Shown: positions 1-7,183, counted from the first letter of the stretch. The stretch is DNA of 7,183 nt from Chloroflexota bacterium (GCA_016190585.1 JACPQH010000024.1:1-7183), one strand, 5' to 3'. Notes: a model not told the origin generated them from the sequence alone. A program made the numbers and translations.

Positions 1-275
1 CCCCTACCACCCCGGTCCCGAGCCCGACGCCGACGACGCCGGCAGCCAGCCCGACGCCCAGCCCGACGCCGACCACCCCGCCGGCTTCGCCGTCGCCAAC
101 GCTTAGCCCGACGGCAAGCCCGACGGGCGGCATACCGGCCATTACGCACCCTGTCGCCGGGCGTGAGAACTGCCTGGCGTGCCACCAGACAGGCGTAGCC
201 GGCGCGCCGGCGGTCCCGGCTGACCACTCGGGGCGGCCGAACGACTCCTGCCAGGCCTGTCATAAACCGGCCTAA
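1..275 (+). CDS. C-terminal end of a secreted c-type cytochrome with two CxxCH haem sites (5' end outside window)
   Basis: The first full codon is at 3 and the frame is open to TAA at 273-275, giving 91 residues of a longer protein. Residues 1 to about 42 are a low-complexity Pro/Ser/Thr linker built on SPTP-like units. After it come two similar blocks, HPVAGRENCLACH and DHSGRPNDSCQACH, each with a His, a GR pair and then CxxCH. The CxxCH motifs lie at 171-185 and 249-263. CxxCH is the covalent c-type haem attachment site, and the extra His in each block could be the distal axial ligand, as in class III or NapC-like multihaem cytochromes. The protein probably acts outside the membrane in electron transfer, with the linker as a flexible tether. 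The neighbouring ccm operon would mature it, though a separate promoter follows its stop. The family cannot be named from the tail alone. Confidence 0.85.
   Translation, partial: PTTPVPSPTPTTPAASPTPSPTPTTPPASPSPTLSPTASPTGGIPAITHPVAGRENCLACHQTGVAGAPAVPADHSGRPNDSCQACHKPA
21..125 (+). repeat. In-frame Ser-Pro-Thr coding repeat of the cytochrome linker
   Basis: The nonamer AGCCCGACG occurs five times, starting at 21, 48, 60, 105 and 117. Every interval is a multiple of 3 (27, 12, 45, 12), so each copy encodes Ser-Pro-Thr. This is protein-level low complexity that can expand or contract by slippage without breaking the frame. Other SPT/PTT units between the copies use different codons. Confidence 0.75.
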
Positions 276-277
276 AA

Positions 278-307
278 TTGTCGCCAGCGGCCCCGGAGTG
301 CTATAAT
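278..307 (+). promoter_or_regulatory. Putative sigma-70-type promoter of the ccm operon
   Basis: A perfect -10 hexamer TATAAT lies at 302-307. TTGTCG at 278-283 matches the TTGACA consensus at 4 of 6 positions, with an 18-base spacer. Transcription would start near 314, leaving a leader of about 34 bases before the ccmE start at 348. An exact TATAAT in otherwise GC-rich DNA, in the only sizeable gap upstream of the operon, makes the call credible. No operator-like palindrome is evident around it. Confidence 0.55.
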
Positions 308-347
308 TTTTACTGAGGTATAGGGTGTTTAACGCCGTGCCGGCAGG

Positions 348-734
348 ATGATTAGGAAAAAAAAGTTCTTGATCGGGGGCCTGGTACTGGTCCTGGCCAT
401 AGCTTACCTGGGCTATACCGGCTTCGTGAGTTCAGCTCTCTACCAATACACCCTGCCTGAACTCACGGAGCAGGCTGGCTCGCTCCAGGGCACGAAGCTC
501 AAGGTTGCCGGCACAGTGGCGGAAGGCACCGTGCAGCGGGAGCCCGCCGGACGGACTTTGAAGTTCACCCTCACCGGCGGCGGGCAAAGCCTGCCGGTCA
601 CCTACCGGGGGACCGTACCGGATACCTTCAAGCCGGGCGCTGAGGTGGTATTGGAAGGGATTTTGAGCGAAGCGGGCGTATTTGAGGCGAGCGGCATCTT
701 CACCAAATGCGCTTCCAAATACGAGCCTGGTTAG
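348..734 (+). CDS. ccmE: CcmE, periplasmic haem chaperone, Cys (CxxxY) variant
   Basis: The 128-residue protein has a basic N-terminus (MIRKKK), one membrane anchor (about residues 7-28) and a small beta-rich OB-fold domain (about 35-118) outside the membrane. CcmE receives haem from CcmABCD and carries it to CcmF. In the classical protein a His in an HDENY-type motif binds haem covalently. Here the C-terminus reads TKCASKY, so Cys121 (codon 708-710) takes that place and Tyr125 completes CxxxY. This is the variant known from Desulfovibrio and archaea. At 128 residues it is shorter than E. coli CcmE (about 159) and lacks the long tail after the haem site. ATG 348 is the first start after an in-frame stop at 330. 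The Shine-Dalgarno is poor, since GGCAGG directly abuts the ATG. ccmF follows 18 bases after the stop. Confidence 0.95.
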   Translation: MIRKKKFLIGGLVLVLAIAYLGYTGFVSSALYQYTLPELTEQAGSLQGTKLKVAGTVAEGTVQREPAGRTLKFTLTGGGQSLPVTYRGTVPDTFKPGAEVVLEGILSEAGVFEASGIFTKCASKYEPG

Positions 735-752
735 ACCCGGGGCCCTGACCTG

Positions 753-2720
<1,968 letters not shown>

Positions 2721-2741
2721 GGGGTAGCCGTCCTGCGCGCC

Positions 2742-2772
2742 ACTGGCTCAGGTCCGGCAGGAAGGGCCTAGT
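2742..2772 (+). other. Intergenic hairpin resembling the SRP RNA domain IV apex
   Basis: Bases 2748-2764 match the universal SRP RNA core (TCAGGTCCGGAAGGAAG) at 16 of 17 positions; only 2758 differs (C for A in the apical loop). The segment can fold as ACU/AGU and GGC/GCC outer pairs with one bulged U, a UCAGG/AGG internal loop, a UCC/GGA stem and a GGCA loop. The 3' side of the internal loop is AGG where SRP has AGCAG, and the flanks do not extend into a long SRP-type helix. It may be a decayed or partial SRP-like element, an mRNA structure between ccmF and the next gene, or coincidence. Confidence 0.25.
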
Positions 2773-2785
2773 TTAGAGAAAGGGA

Positions 2786-3205
2786 ATGCAGCTAATGATA
2801 GTGTTTATCGCGCTGGTGCTGACCATTGTGGCCTTTGCATTTATCACCTATCCCCTGTTCCTCCGGAAGCCGGACCCGGTGAAGGCCGAGAACTACCGGA
2901 AACTGCGCAAGCTGCGCCACCAGCGGGATACCGCTCGTTCGGCGCAGCGGGAGCTCGAGACCGAGTTCCGCAACGGCAACGTCAACGAGGCGACCTACAA
3001 CGGCATCTCGGAAAAGTACAAGCGCAAGACCAGGTCCCTGGCTCGTGACATCGGTGAGATAAGCTCGGGCCTGATCGACCAGGATATCGAGAAGCAGGTC
3101 GCCGGGATGCGGCGGCGCTCCGGCAGGCTCTGTCCGAAGTGCGGCGTCAAGTGCGCCGAGGGCGCCAACTACTGCCCCGGTTGCGGCGCGAGGATGAAGG
3201 CGTGA
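2786..3205 (+). CDS. Small membrane protein with CcmI-like helical region and C-terminal zinc ribbon
   Basis: The 139-residue protein has an N-terminal membrane helix (about 4-26, ending TYPLFLRKP) and then a long charged helical region (about 33-108). It ends with a zinc ribbon, CPKC (116-119) and CPGC (130-133), with an extra Cys123. The helix followed by YPL and charged helices recalls the N-terminal domain of CcmI (CycH), which helps present apocytochromes for haem ligation. The zinc ribbon is not part of classical CcmI. It most likely sits in the cytoplasm after the helical stalk, though topology is not proved. The AAAGGG at 2779-2784 is too close to ATG 2786 but ideally placed for ATG 2795, so the true start may be Met4. 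Its stop overlaps the next start (TGATG). The CcmI-like role is inference from context and shape. Confidence 0.8.
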   Translation: MQLMIVFIALVLTIVAFAFITYPLFLRKPDPVKAENYRKLRKLRHQRDTARSAQRELETEFRNGNVNEATYNGISEKYKRKTRSLARDIGEISSGLIDQDIEKQVAGMRRRSGRLCPKCGVKCAEGANYCPGCGARMKA

Positions 3206-4347
3206 TGATATTACGGACGGCTTTTATATCTGTTCTGCTGGCGGCGCTGCTGCTTGCTGCCCCCGCCACGGCCGCCGAGCCGGCCGGCCTGATACAGGGC
3301 AAGGTGGAGAACGGCACCGGGAACGGCGGCAGCGTCGCCGCCCAGGAAATCGTCCTGCTGACCTATGTGAATGACGCCGCCGCTGGAGAGACCCGGACGA
3401 TGACCGATGAGCAGGGCTATTTCAAGTTCGACAATCTGGTCGTCGAGGCTTCTTACCGCTACCTGGTAACCACCACCTATCAGCAGGCGGAGTACGGCAC
3501 CCTGGTCACCTTCGAGAGCGGTCAGCCCGCCCAGTCGGTGATTATCACGGTATACGAATCAACGACCAGCGACGCCGATATCACGCTTCCCATGACCCAC
3601 ACCGTCCTCTATTTCGAACCGGGCGGCGTCCGCGTCAAAGAGGTCTATATATTTCTCAATAACAGCGACCGGACCTACATCGGCTCCCAGGAGCTGGATG
3701 ACGGCCGCCGGGAGACGCTGCGCTTCGCCATACCGCAAGGCGCCGCCGACCTCCAGGCGGGGGCCGGCCTGATGGGCATCCGTAAAACCGGCGACAGCCT
3801 GGTGGAGACCATCCCGGTGTACCCCGGAGACCGGCAGGTGTCCTTCTCCTACCTGCTCCCGGATGCCAGCCCCTTCGTTTACACGCGGCCCATCACCTAT
3901 CCCACCGGCCGTTACGACCTGCTGTACCAGGGCGAGGGGTTGACGCTGTCCAGCGCCGAGCTGTCGCTGGATGAACCGCTGGACATCGCCGGAAGCCAGT
4001 ATTACCACTACTCGGCGCAGAACCTGGCAGCGGGCGCCGTGCTGAGCGCCCGCCTGAGCGCGGGCGGCGGCTCCGCCTTGCCGGTGGAGAGGCCGGTGCT
4101 GTGGGTCGCCCTGGCCCTGGGCCTGCTGCTCGGGGCCGCGGCCGTCGTCTACTTCAGGCGGAAAACGCCGGCGCCGTCGCCGGCCGGCAGCCTGGAAGCG
4201 AGAATGCAGGCCCTCCTGGCGGAGATGGCGCGGCTGGACGATGACCTCGAGGCCGGCGTCATACCGCCGGAAACCCACCGCGAGCTCCGGGACGGCAAGA
4301 AGGCGGAGCTGGTTATTATCTCGCGAAAGCTCAGAGGGGCACGCTAA
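3205..4347 (+). CDS. Secreted, membrane-anchored transthyretin-like (carboxypeptidase regulatory-like) domain protein
   Basis: Starting at ATG 3205 gives 380 residues and a clear signal peptide (MILRTAF, a Leu/Ala core, APATAA, about residues 1-24). The frame is open upstream to 3139 with an in-frame ATG, but that would bury the signal peptide and overlap the preceding gene heavily. Residues 27-105 (GLIQGKVENGTGNGG through GYFKFDNL) look like a carboxypeptidase-regulatory or transthyretin-like beta sandwich. More beta-rich sequence follows to about 290, then one membrane helix (about 298-317). A cytoplasmic helical hairpin (329-378) contains the acidic turn RLDDDLEAGVIPPETHREL. The gene sits inside the ccm operon and its stop TAA forms part of the ccmA ribosome-binding site. 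An accessory role in cytochrome maturation is inferred from that position. No catalytic motif is visible. Confidence 0.85.
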   Translation: MILRTAFISVLLAALLLAAPATAAEPAGLIQGKVENGTGNGGSVAAQEIVLLTYVNDAAAGETRTMTDEQGYFKFDNLVVEASYRYLVTTTYQQAEYGTLVTFESGQPAQSVIITVYESTTSDADITLPMTHTVLYFEPGGVRVKEVYIFLNNSDRTYIGSQELDDGRRETLRFAIPQGAADLQAGAGLMGIRKTGDSLVETIPVYPGDRQVSFSYLLPDASPFVYTRPITYPTGRYDLLYQGEGLTLSSAELSLDEPLDIAGSQYYHYSAQNLAAGAVLSARLSAGGGSALPVERPVLWVALALGLLLGAAAVVYFRRKTPAPSPAGSLEARMQALLAEMARLDDDLEAGVIPPETHRELRDGKKAELVIISRKLRGAR

Positions 4348-4358
4348 GGGACGTCACG

Positions 4359-5090
4359 TTGGAAGCATCGGGCTCGCGACCCTGCGCCGTGGAAGCCAGG
4401 GCAGTCACCAAGTCGTTCGGCGCCAGGAGCGTGCTGCGCGGCGTCGACCTCAGCGTCAGGCCGGGGGAGTCCCTGGTCATCTTCGGCCCGAACGGGGCCG
4501 GCAAGACCACCCTGCTCAAGATCCTGGCGACGGTCATGAACCCGACGTCGGGCGCGGTGCTGGTTAACGGCCGGGATGTCAGAAAGGAGCCGGAGCGCTG
4601 CCGCCAGCAGATCGGCGTGGTCTCCCACCAGACCTTTCTCTACGGCAACCTGACGGGACGGGAGAACCTGGAGTTTTACTGCCGGATGTACGACGTGCCC
4701 CGCGCCGCCGAACGGGTCCGCGAGGTCGCCGAGATGGTGCAGATGAGCCCCCGGCTGCATGACCGCGTCTACACCCTTTCCCGCGGGATGCAGCAGCGGC
4801 TGTCCATCGCCCGGGCCCTGCTACACCGCCCCCCGATCATGCTGCTCGACGAGCCGGAGACCGGCCTGGACCAGCAGGCGCTGGGGGTGTTGTGGCAAAC
4901 GCTCCAGGCGGGCGGAGAGGGGCGGCGGACCATTATACTTACCTCGCACAGCCTGGAGCGGGGCCTGGAGCTGGGACAACGCCTGGTGATCCTGTTCCGC
5001 GGCCGGGTGGCCTACGAAGCGGCCTGCCGCTCCCTGGACCTGACCGGGTTGAGGGAGACCTACCAGTACTGCACCGGGGCCCGGAAATGA
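4359..5090 (+). CDS. ccmA: CcmA, ATPase subunit of the CcmABCD haem-release complex
   Basis: The 243-residue ABC ATPase has Walker A GPNGAGKTT (43-51), Q-loop Gln91, signature LSRGMQQR (140-147), Walker B IMLLDE (160-165) and H-loop His197 (TSHSLE). CcmA hydrolyses ATP on the cytoplasmic face with CcmB, which frees holo-CcmE from CcmCD. Length and gene order fit CcmA better than a general ABC transporter. The signature reads SRGM where E. coli has an LSAGQ-like form, a variation common in this subfamily. The start is TTG 4359, supported by AAGGG at 4346-4350 with 8-base spacing, which overlaps the stop of the preceding gene. GTG 4389 (residue 11) is a less likely alternative. The stop overlaps the ccmB start (ATGA). 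Confidence 0.95.
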   Translation: MEASGSRPCAVEARAVTKSFGARSVLRGVDLSVRPGESLVIFGPNGAGKTTLLKILATVMNPTSGAVLVNGRDVRKEPERCRQQIGVVSHQTFLYGNLTGRENLEFYCRMYDVPRAAERVREVAEMVQMSPRLHDRVYTLSRGMQQRLSIARALLHRPPIMLLDEPETGLDQQALGVLWQTLQAGGEGRRTIILTSHSLERGLELGQRLVILFRGRVAYEAACRSLDLTGLRETYQYCTGARK

Positions 5091-5758
5091 GCTACTGGGG
5101 CAAGGTGCTGGCTATCACCTGGAAAGACACCCTCAACGAGATGCGGACGCGCGAGGTTATCTCCTCGGTGCTCGTCTTCGCCCTGCTGGTTATCGTCATC
5201 TTCAACTTCGCCTTTACCGCCACCGAAGAGACGGTCAGGCTGGTGGCCGCCGGCATACTCTGGGTCACTTTCGCCTTCGCCGGCGTGCTCAGCCTCAACC
5301 GGTCGTTCATCATCGAGAAGGAGGAGAACTGCCTGGAAGGCCTGATGGCCTGCCCGGTGAGCCGGGAGATTATCTACCTTGGCAAGCTGGCGAGCAGCCT
5401 GCTGTTTATGCTGGTCGTCGAGGCGGTCGCCCTGCCGGTGTTCGCTTTCCTGTTCAACCAGGGCGTCTTCTCCGCGCAGCTCGTCGTCGTTACCCTGCTG
5501 ACCACGGTCGGTTTCGTCTCGGTGGGCACGCTGTTTTCCGCCCTGGCCGTCAACACCAAGGCGCGGGAGATGGTCCTGCCCATCCTGTTCCTGCCGGTGG
5601 TCGTCCCGCTGATTATCGCCGCGGTCTCGGCCACGGACCTGGCCCTGACGGGCGCGCCCTGGCCGGAGCTGTATGCCTGGCTGCGTGTCATCGGCGCCTT
5701 CGACGTCGTTTTCCTGGTGGCGTCATATCTGATATTCTCCTTTATCATTGAGGAGTAA
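5087..5758 (+). CDS. ccmB: CcmB, membrane subunit of the CcmABCD complex
   Basis: With ATG 5087 the protein has 223 residues, close to E. coli CcmB (about 220). It shows about six hydrophobic segments. The N-terminal cytoplasmic helix WKDTLNEMRTRE (12-23) resembles the family's RDL..R..E region, where the ATPase is expected to dock. The stretch GTLFSALAVNTKAREMVLPI (147-166) is typical of CcmB. The frame extends upstream to 4892 inside ccmA, but that extra sequence is GC-rich shadow and not membrane-like. The start overlaps the ccmA stop as ATGA at 5087-5090, so translation is probably coupled and keeps the two subunits balanced. No strong Shine-Dalgarno is visible. Confidence 0.94.
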   Translation: MSYWGKVLAITWKDTLNEMRTREVISSVLVFALLVIVIFNFAFTATEETVRLVAAGILWVTFAFAGVLSLNRSFIIEKEENCLEGLMACPVSREIIYLGKLASSLLFMLVVEAVALPVFAFLFNQGVFSAQLVVVTLLTTVGFVSVGTLFSALAVNTKAREMVLPILFLPVVVPLIIAAVSATDLALTGAPWPELYAWLRVIGAFDVVFLVASYLIFSFIIEE

Positions 5759-5777
5759 GGAGGGGTGGTGAGATTTG
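5757..5777 (+). promoter_or_regulatory. Strong ribosome-binding site with TTG start of ccmC
   Basis: AAGGAGGGG (5757-5765) begins inside the ccmB stop codon and lies about 10 bases before TTG 5775. The in-frame TGA at 5769-5771 rules out any earlier start for ccmC, so the near-consensus Shine-Dalgarno supports this TTG. Confidence 0.65.
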
Positions 5778-6443
5778 AAAGGTAAAAAGTGGTTGGCCCT
5801 GGTGAGCTCTGTTCTGATGGCGCTGGCCCTGTACATGGTCTTTATCTTCGTGCCCACCGAGGCGACCATGGGGGTGGTGCAGCGGATATTCTATTTCCAC
5901 GTGCCGGTGGCCTGGGTGGCGCTCTTCGCCTATTTCGTCGTCTTCGCCGGCAGCATCATGTACCTGGTGAAGCGGCAGCCGTTCTGGGACAGGCTGGCTC
6001 ACGCCTCGGGCGAGATCGGGTTCGTCTTCAACACCATGTTCCTGATAACCGGCTCCATCTGGGCGAAGCCGATCTGGGGAGTCTGGTGGACCTGGACGCC
6101 CCGGCTGACATCGGCGCTGATACTCTGGTTCATATACATCGGCTATCTGCTGGTGCGCGCCTACGCCGCCGAGGAGGCCAAGGGGGCCCGGTTCGCGGCC
6201 GTGGTGGGCATCATCGGCTTTCTTGACGTGCCTATCGTGATACTGGCGGTGACGCTCTGGGGCAGCGTGCACCCCGGCCCTATCATCTTCGAGGGCGGCC
6301 TGGCCCCGTCGATGCTGCTGACGCTGCAGGTCGGTATCGCGGCTTTTACCGCCCTTTACGCCCTGCTGATGGTGAACAACCTGGAGCTGCGCCGGAGCGA
6401 GCGGGAGATAAAAAGACTGAAGTATGACCTGGAGGTAAGCTGA
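5775..6443 (+). CDS. ccmC: CcmC, WWD-domain haem-handling protein (Asp of WWD replaced by Thr)
   Basis: The 222-residue protein has about six membrane helices and is slightly shorter than E. coli CcmC (about 245). CcmC presents haem to CcmE on the outer face and forms the CcmC:haem:CcmE intermediate. The two haem-ligand His are recognisable as H42 (FYFHVPVAW) and H166 (WGSVHPGP). The WWD motif lies at 101-108 as WGVWWTWT, followed by PRLTSALIL. The last position, Asp in E. coli (WGTWWVWD), is Thr108 here (ACG, 6096-6098). The charged tail NLELRRSEREIKRLKYDLEV is probably cytoplasmic. The start is TTG 5775. The stop overlaps the ccmD start as TGATG. WWD, both His and neighbours make the assignment firm; the related CcsA family of System II is unlikely in this context. 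Confidence 0.95.
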   Translation: MKGKKWLALVSSVLMALALYMVFIFVPTEATMGVVQRIFYFHVPVAWVALFAYFVVFAGSIMYLVKRQPFWDRLAHASGEIGFVFNTMFLITGSIWAKPIWGVWWTWTPRLTSALILWFIYIGYLLVRAYAAEEAKGARFAAVVGIIGFLDVPIVILAVTLWGSVHPGPIIFEGGLAPSMLLTLQVGIAAFTALYALLMVNNLELRRSEREIKRLKYDLEVS

Positions 6444-6595
6444 TGCAGAACGCGGGCTTTTTCTTTGCCGCTTTTATCGTTATCTGGGCGATCGTCTTCG
6501 GCTACGTGTTCGTCCTTATCGGCCGGCAGCGGCGCCTGAGCCAGGAGCTGGCGGCGCTGAAAGAGGAAGTCGAGCTCAGGAACAAGACGGGCTGA
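6443..6595 (+). CDS. ccmD: CcmD, small membrane protein of the haem-release complex
   Basis: This 50-residue protein starts MQNAGFFFAAFIVIWAIVFG. It has one membrane helix (about 6-26) and a charged helical tail (GRQRRLSQELAALKEEVEL). That is the shape and size of CcmD, which stabilises the CcmC-CcmE contact and is needed for release of holo-CcmE. GGAGG at 6431-6435, inside the ccmC tail, stands 7 bases before ATG 6443, and the start overlaps the ccmC stop (TGATG). Its position directly after ccmC is the standard one. Sequence conservation in CcmD is low, so the call rests on shape and position. Confidence 0.88.
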   Translation: MQNAGFFFAAFIVIWAIVFGYVFVLIGRQRRLSQELAALKEEVELRNKTG

Positions 6596-6600
6596 AGTTT

Positions 6601-6636
6601 AGCTAAGGGTCATTCCATTATTTTACTCCCTTAGTT
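6601..6636. terminator. Inverted repeat at the convergent gene ends, possible bidirectional terminator
   Basis: CTAAGGG at 6603-6609 pairs exactly with CCCTTAG at 6628-6634, extended by a G-U and an A-U pair to a 9-pair stem with an 18-base loop. It starts six bases after the ccmD stop. On the + strand the stem is followed by a modest T-rich run (TTTATCTT). The stop codon of the minus-strand gene (TAA, 6633-6631) lies inside the stem, so the element could end both transcripts. The long loop and broken T tract keep confidence moderate. Confidence 0.45.
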
Positions 6637-7183
6637 TATCTTACTGTCCCTTGAGAGATTTTTTATTCGCTCTGCTTCCAAAATAAAGGTCTTCAAGCTT
6701 GAAATAAAATTATCAGAGGATAAATCTCCGACAAGGATGGCTTTATTTTGTGTTCCATCCCCGTCTTTGAAGTAGGCCCACTGATCAGGTTTAAAATGGG
6801 AGCGAACGAACTGCTTCGTTATTTTATTTAATCTGCCACGATGTAATACAATAATATGTCCTTCATTATCTTTAGCGAATATACCTGATGTTCTTTTGTT
6901 CATCCCGGATATCGGAGGATTTATTTCACATATTATGTTTACCATATTATGAGGAAAACCTAACCCGAAAGCATTCCAAAACCGAAGACCCTGAGATTCC
7001 CCGACCGGTGTTTCATCCAGATAGGCCCAAAACTCAGCTTTATCCAGCCATGCAACTTTTGAAGGTACGTTACCTCCTTGGAAACCAATAAGTGTTCAAC
7101 TCGTTTACTAGCATTTGAATATATCAATAAGCGCATGAGTTCTTCAGCTTTCCCGATATCATCTTTATCCATAAGTATTTGTA
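6631..7183 (-). pseudogene. Frameshifted gene of unknown function in AT-rich DNA, running off the right edge
   Basis: Two minus-strand frames join into one plausible protein of about 180 residues. The first is open from the window edge (possible ATG at 7172) and reads MDKDDIGKAEELMRLLIYS up to about 7095, then carries on to a stop at 6960. The second opens just after a TGA at 7098-7096. It reads LIGFQGGNVPSKVAWLDKAE and FWAYLDETPVGES, then continues without a stop through MVNIICEINPPISG and HIIVLHRGRLNK to 6631. The second frame is protein-like well before its first Met (6945), so a one-base deletion near 7085-7098 best explains the arrangement. I do not recognise the family with confidence: it looks soluble, with no membrane segment or obvious catalytic motif. 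Its low GC content suggests acquired DNA. A sequencing error is an alternative to true gene decay. Confidence 0.6.

Noticed and set aside
21..125. CRISPR-like or tandem non-coding repeat
   Set aside because: Copies are 9 bases, irregularly spaced in multiples of 3, and encode Ser-Pro-Thr in an open frame, so this is a protein linker.
267..311. Rho-independent terminator of the cytochrome gene
   Set aside because: CCGGCC and the later GGCCCCGG do not form a clean stem, and the T run belongs to the -10 region of the promoter.
2721..2785. A functional full-length SRP RNA gene (ffs)
   Set aside because: Only the apical core matches. The flanks do not pair into the long SRP helix and the gap is too short for a normal small SRP RNA.
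3139..3204. Upstream extension of the transthyretin-like protein to an earlier in-frame ATG
   Set aside because: The extension lies inside the zinc-ribbon gene, is Arg-rich, and would hide a clear signal peptide starting at 3205.
4892..5086. Upstream extension of ccmB within ccmA
   Set aside because: The extra 65 residues are GC-rich shadow sequence; ATG 5087 gives the normal CcmB length and a classic ATGA overlap.
7072..7079. Shine-Dalgarno-like AAGGAGGT on the minus strand as a restart site
   Set aside because: It is the coding sequence for Gln-Gly-Gly in the second frame, and no ATG, GTG or TTG in that frame follows at a usable distance.
6888..7091. Plus-strand open frame of 67 residues
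   Set aside because: It lies opposite the more protein-like minus-strand gene and has no ribosome-binding site or recognisable features.

Overview
The window holds one complete cytochrome c maturation (System I, Ccm) operon on the + strand of a GC-rich genome. On its left is the tail of a c-type cytochrome gene. On its right is an abrupt change to AT-rich DNA carrying a broken gene on the opposite strand. The gene order is ccmE-ccmF-[zinc-ribbon protein]-[anchored beta-sandwich protein]-ccmA-ccmB-ccmC-ccmD. The Cys-type CcmE, the linker-rich cytochrome and the two extra proteins suggest an uncultured anaerobe. A Chloroflexota (Dehalococcoidia-like) lineage is my best guess, with Desulfobacterota-type bacteria as an alternative. 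This is inference from gene style, and the sequence alone cannot settle it.

Layout: (1) 1-275 is the 3' end of a gene for a secreted cytochrome, with a Ser/Pro/Thr linker followed by two CxxCH haem sites. (2) 276-347 is a short intergenic gap with a good sigma-70-like promoter. (3) 348-2720 holds ccmE and ccmF. (4) 2721-2785 is a 65-base gap containing a hairpin that strikingly resembles the apical core of SRP RNA. (5) 2786-4347 holds two membrane-associated accessory proteins that are not classical Ccm components. (6) 4359-6595 holds ccmA, ccmB, ccmC and the small ccmD, tightly packed with overlapping or nearly overlapping stops and starts. (7) About 6601-6636 is an inverted repeat that could end transcription from both sides. 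(8) 6631-7183 is AT-rich (32% GC over 6661-6720, against 70% over 6061-6120) and carries a frameshifted minus-strand gene running off the right edge.

How the genes fit together: CcmA (ATPase) and CcmB (membrane partner), with CcmC and CcmD, load haem onto the membrane-tethered chaperone CcmE and release it. CcmF then takes haem from CcmE and ligates it to CxxCH apocytochromes such as the one encoded just upstream. The operon has no ccmG or ccmH, and its CcmE uses a CxxxY haem-binding motif instead of the classical histidine. This matches the natural System I variant known from Desulfovibrio and archaea. The zinc-ribbon protein resembles the N-terminal part of CcmI. It and the following transthyretin-like anchored protein share a similar acidic helix-G-helix motif, and may replace CcmH/CcmI-type apocytochrome handling. 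CcmC also has Thr in place of the Asp that ends the WWD signature.
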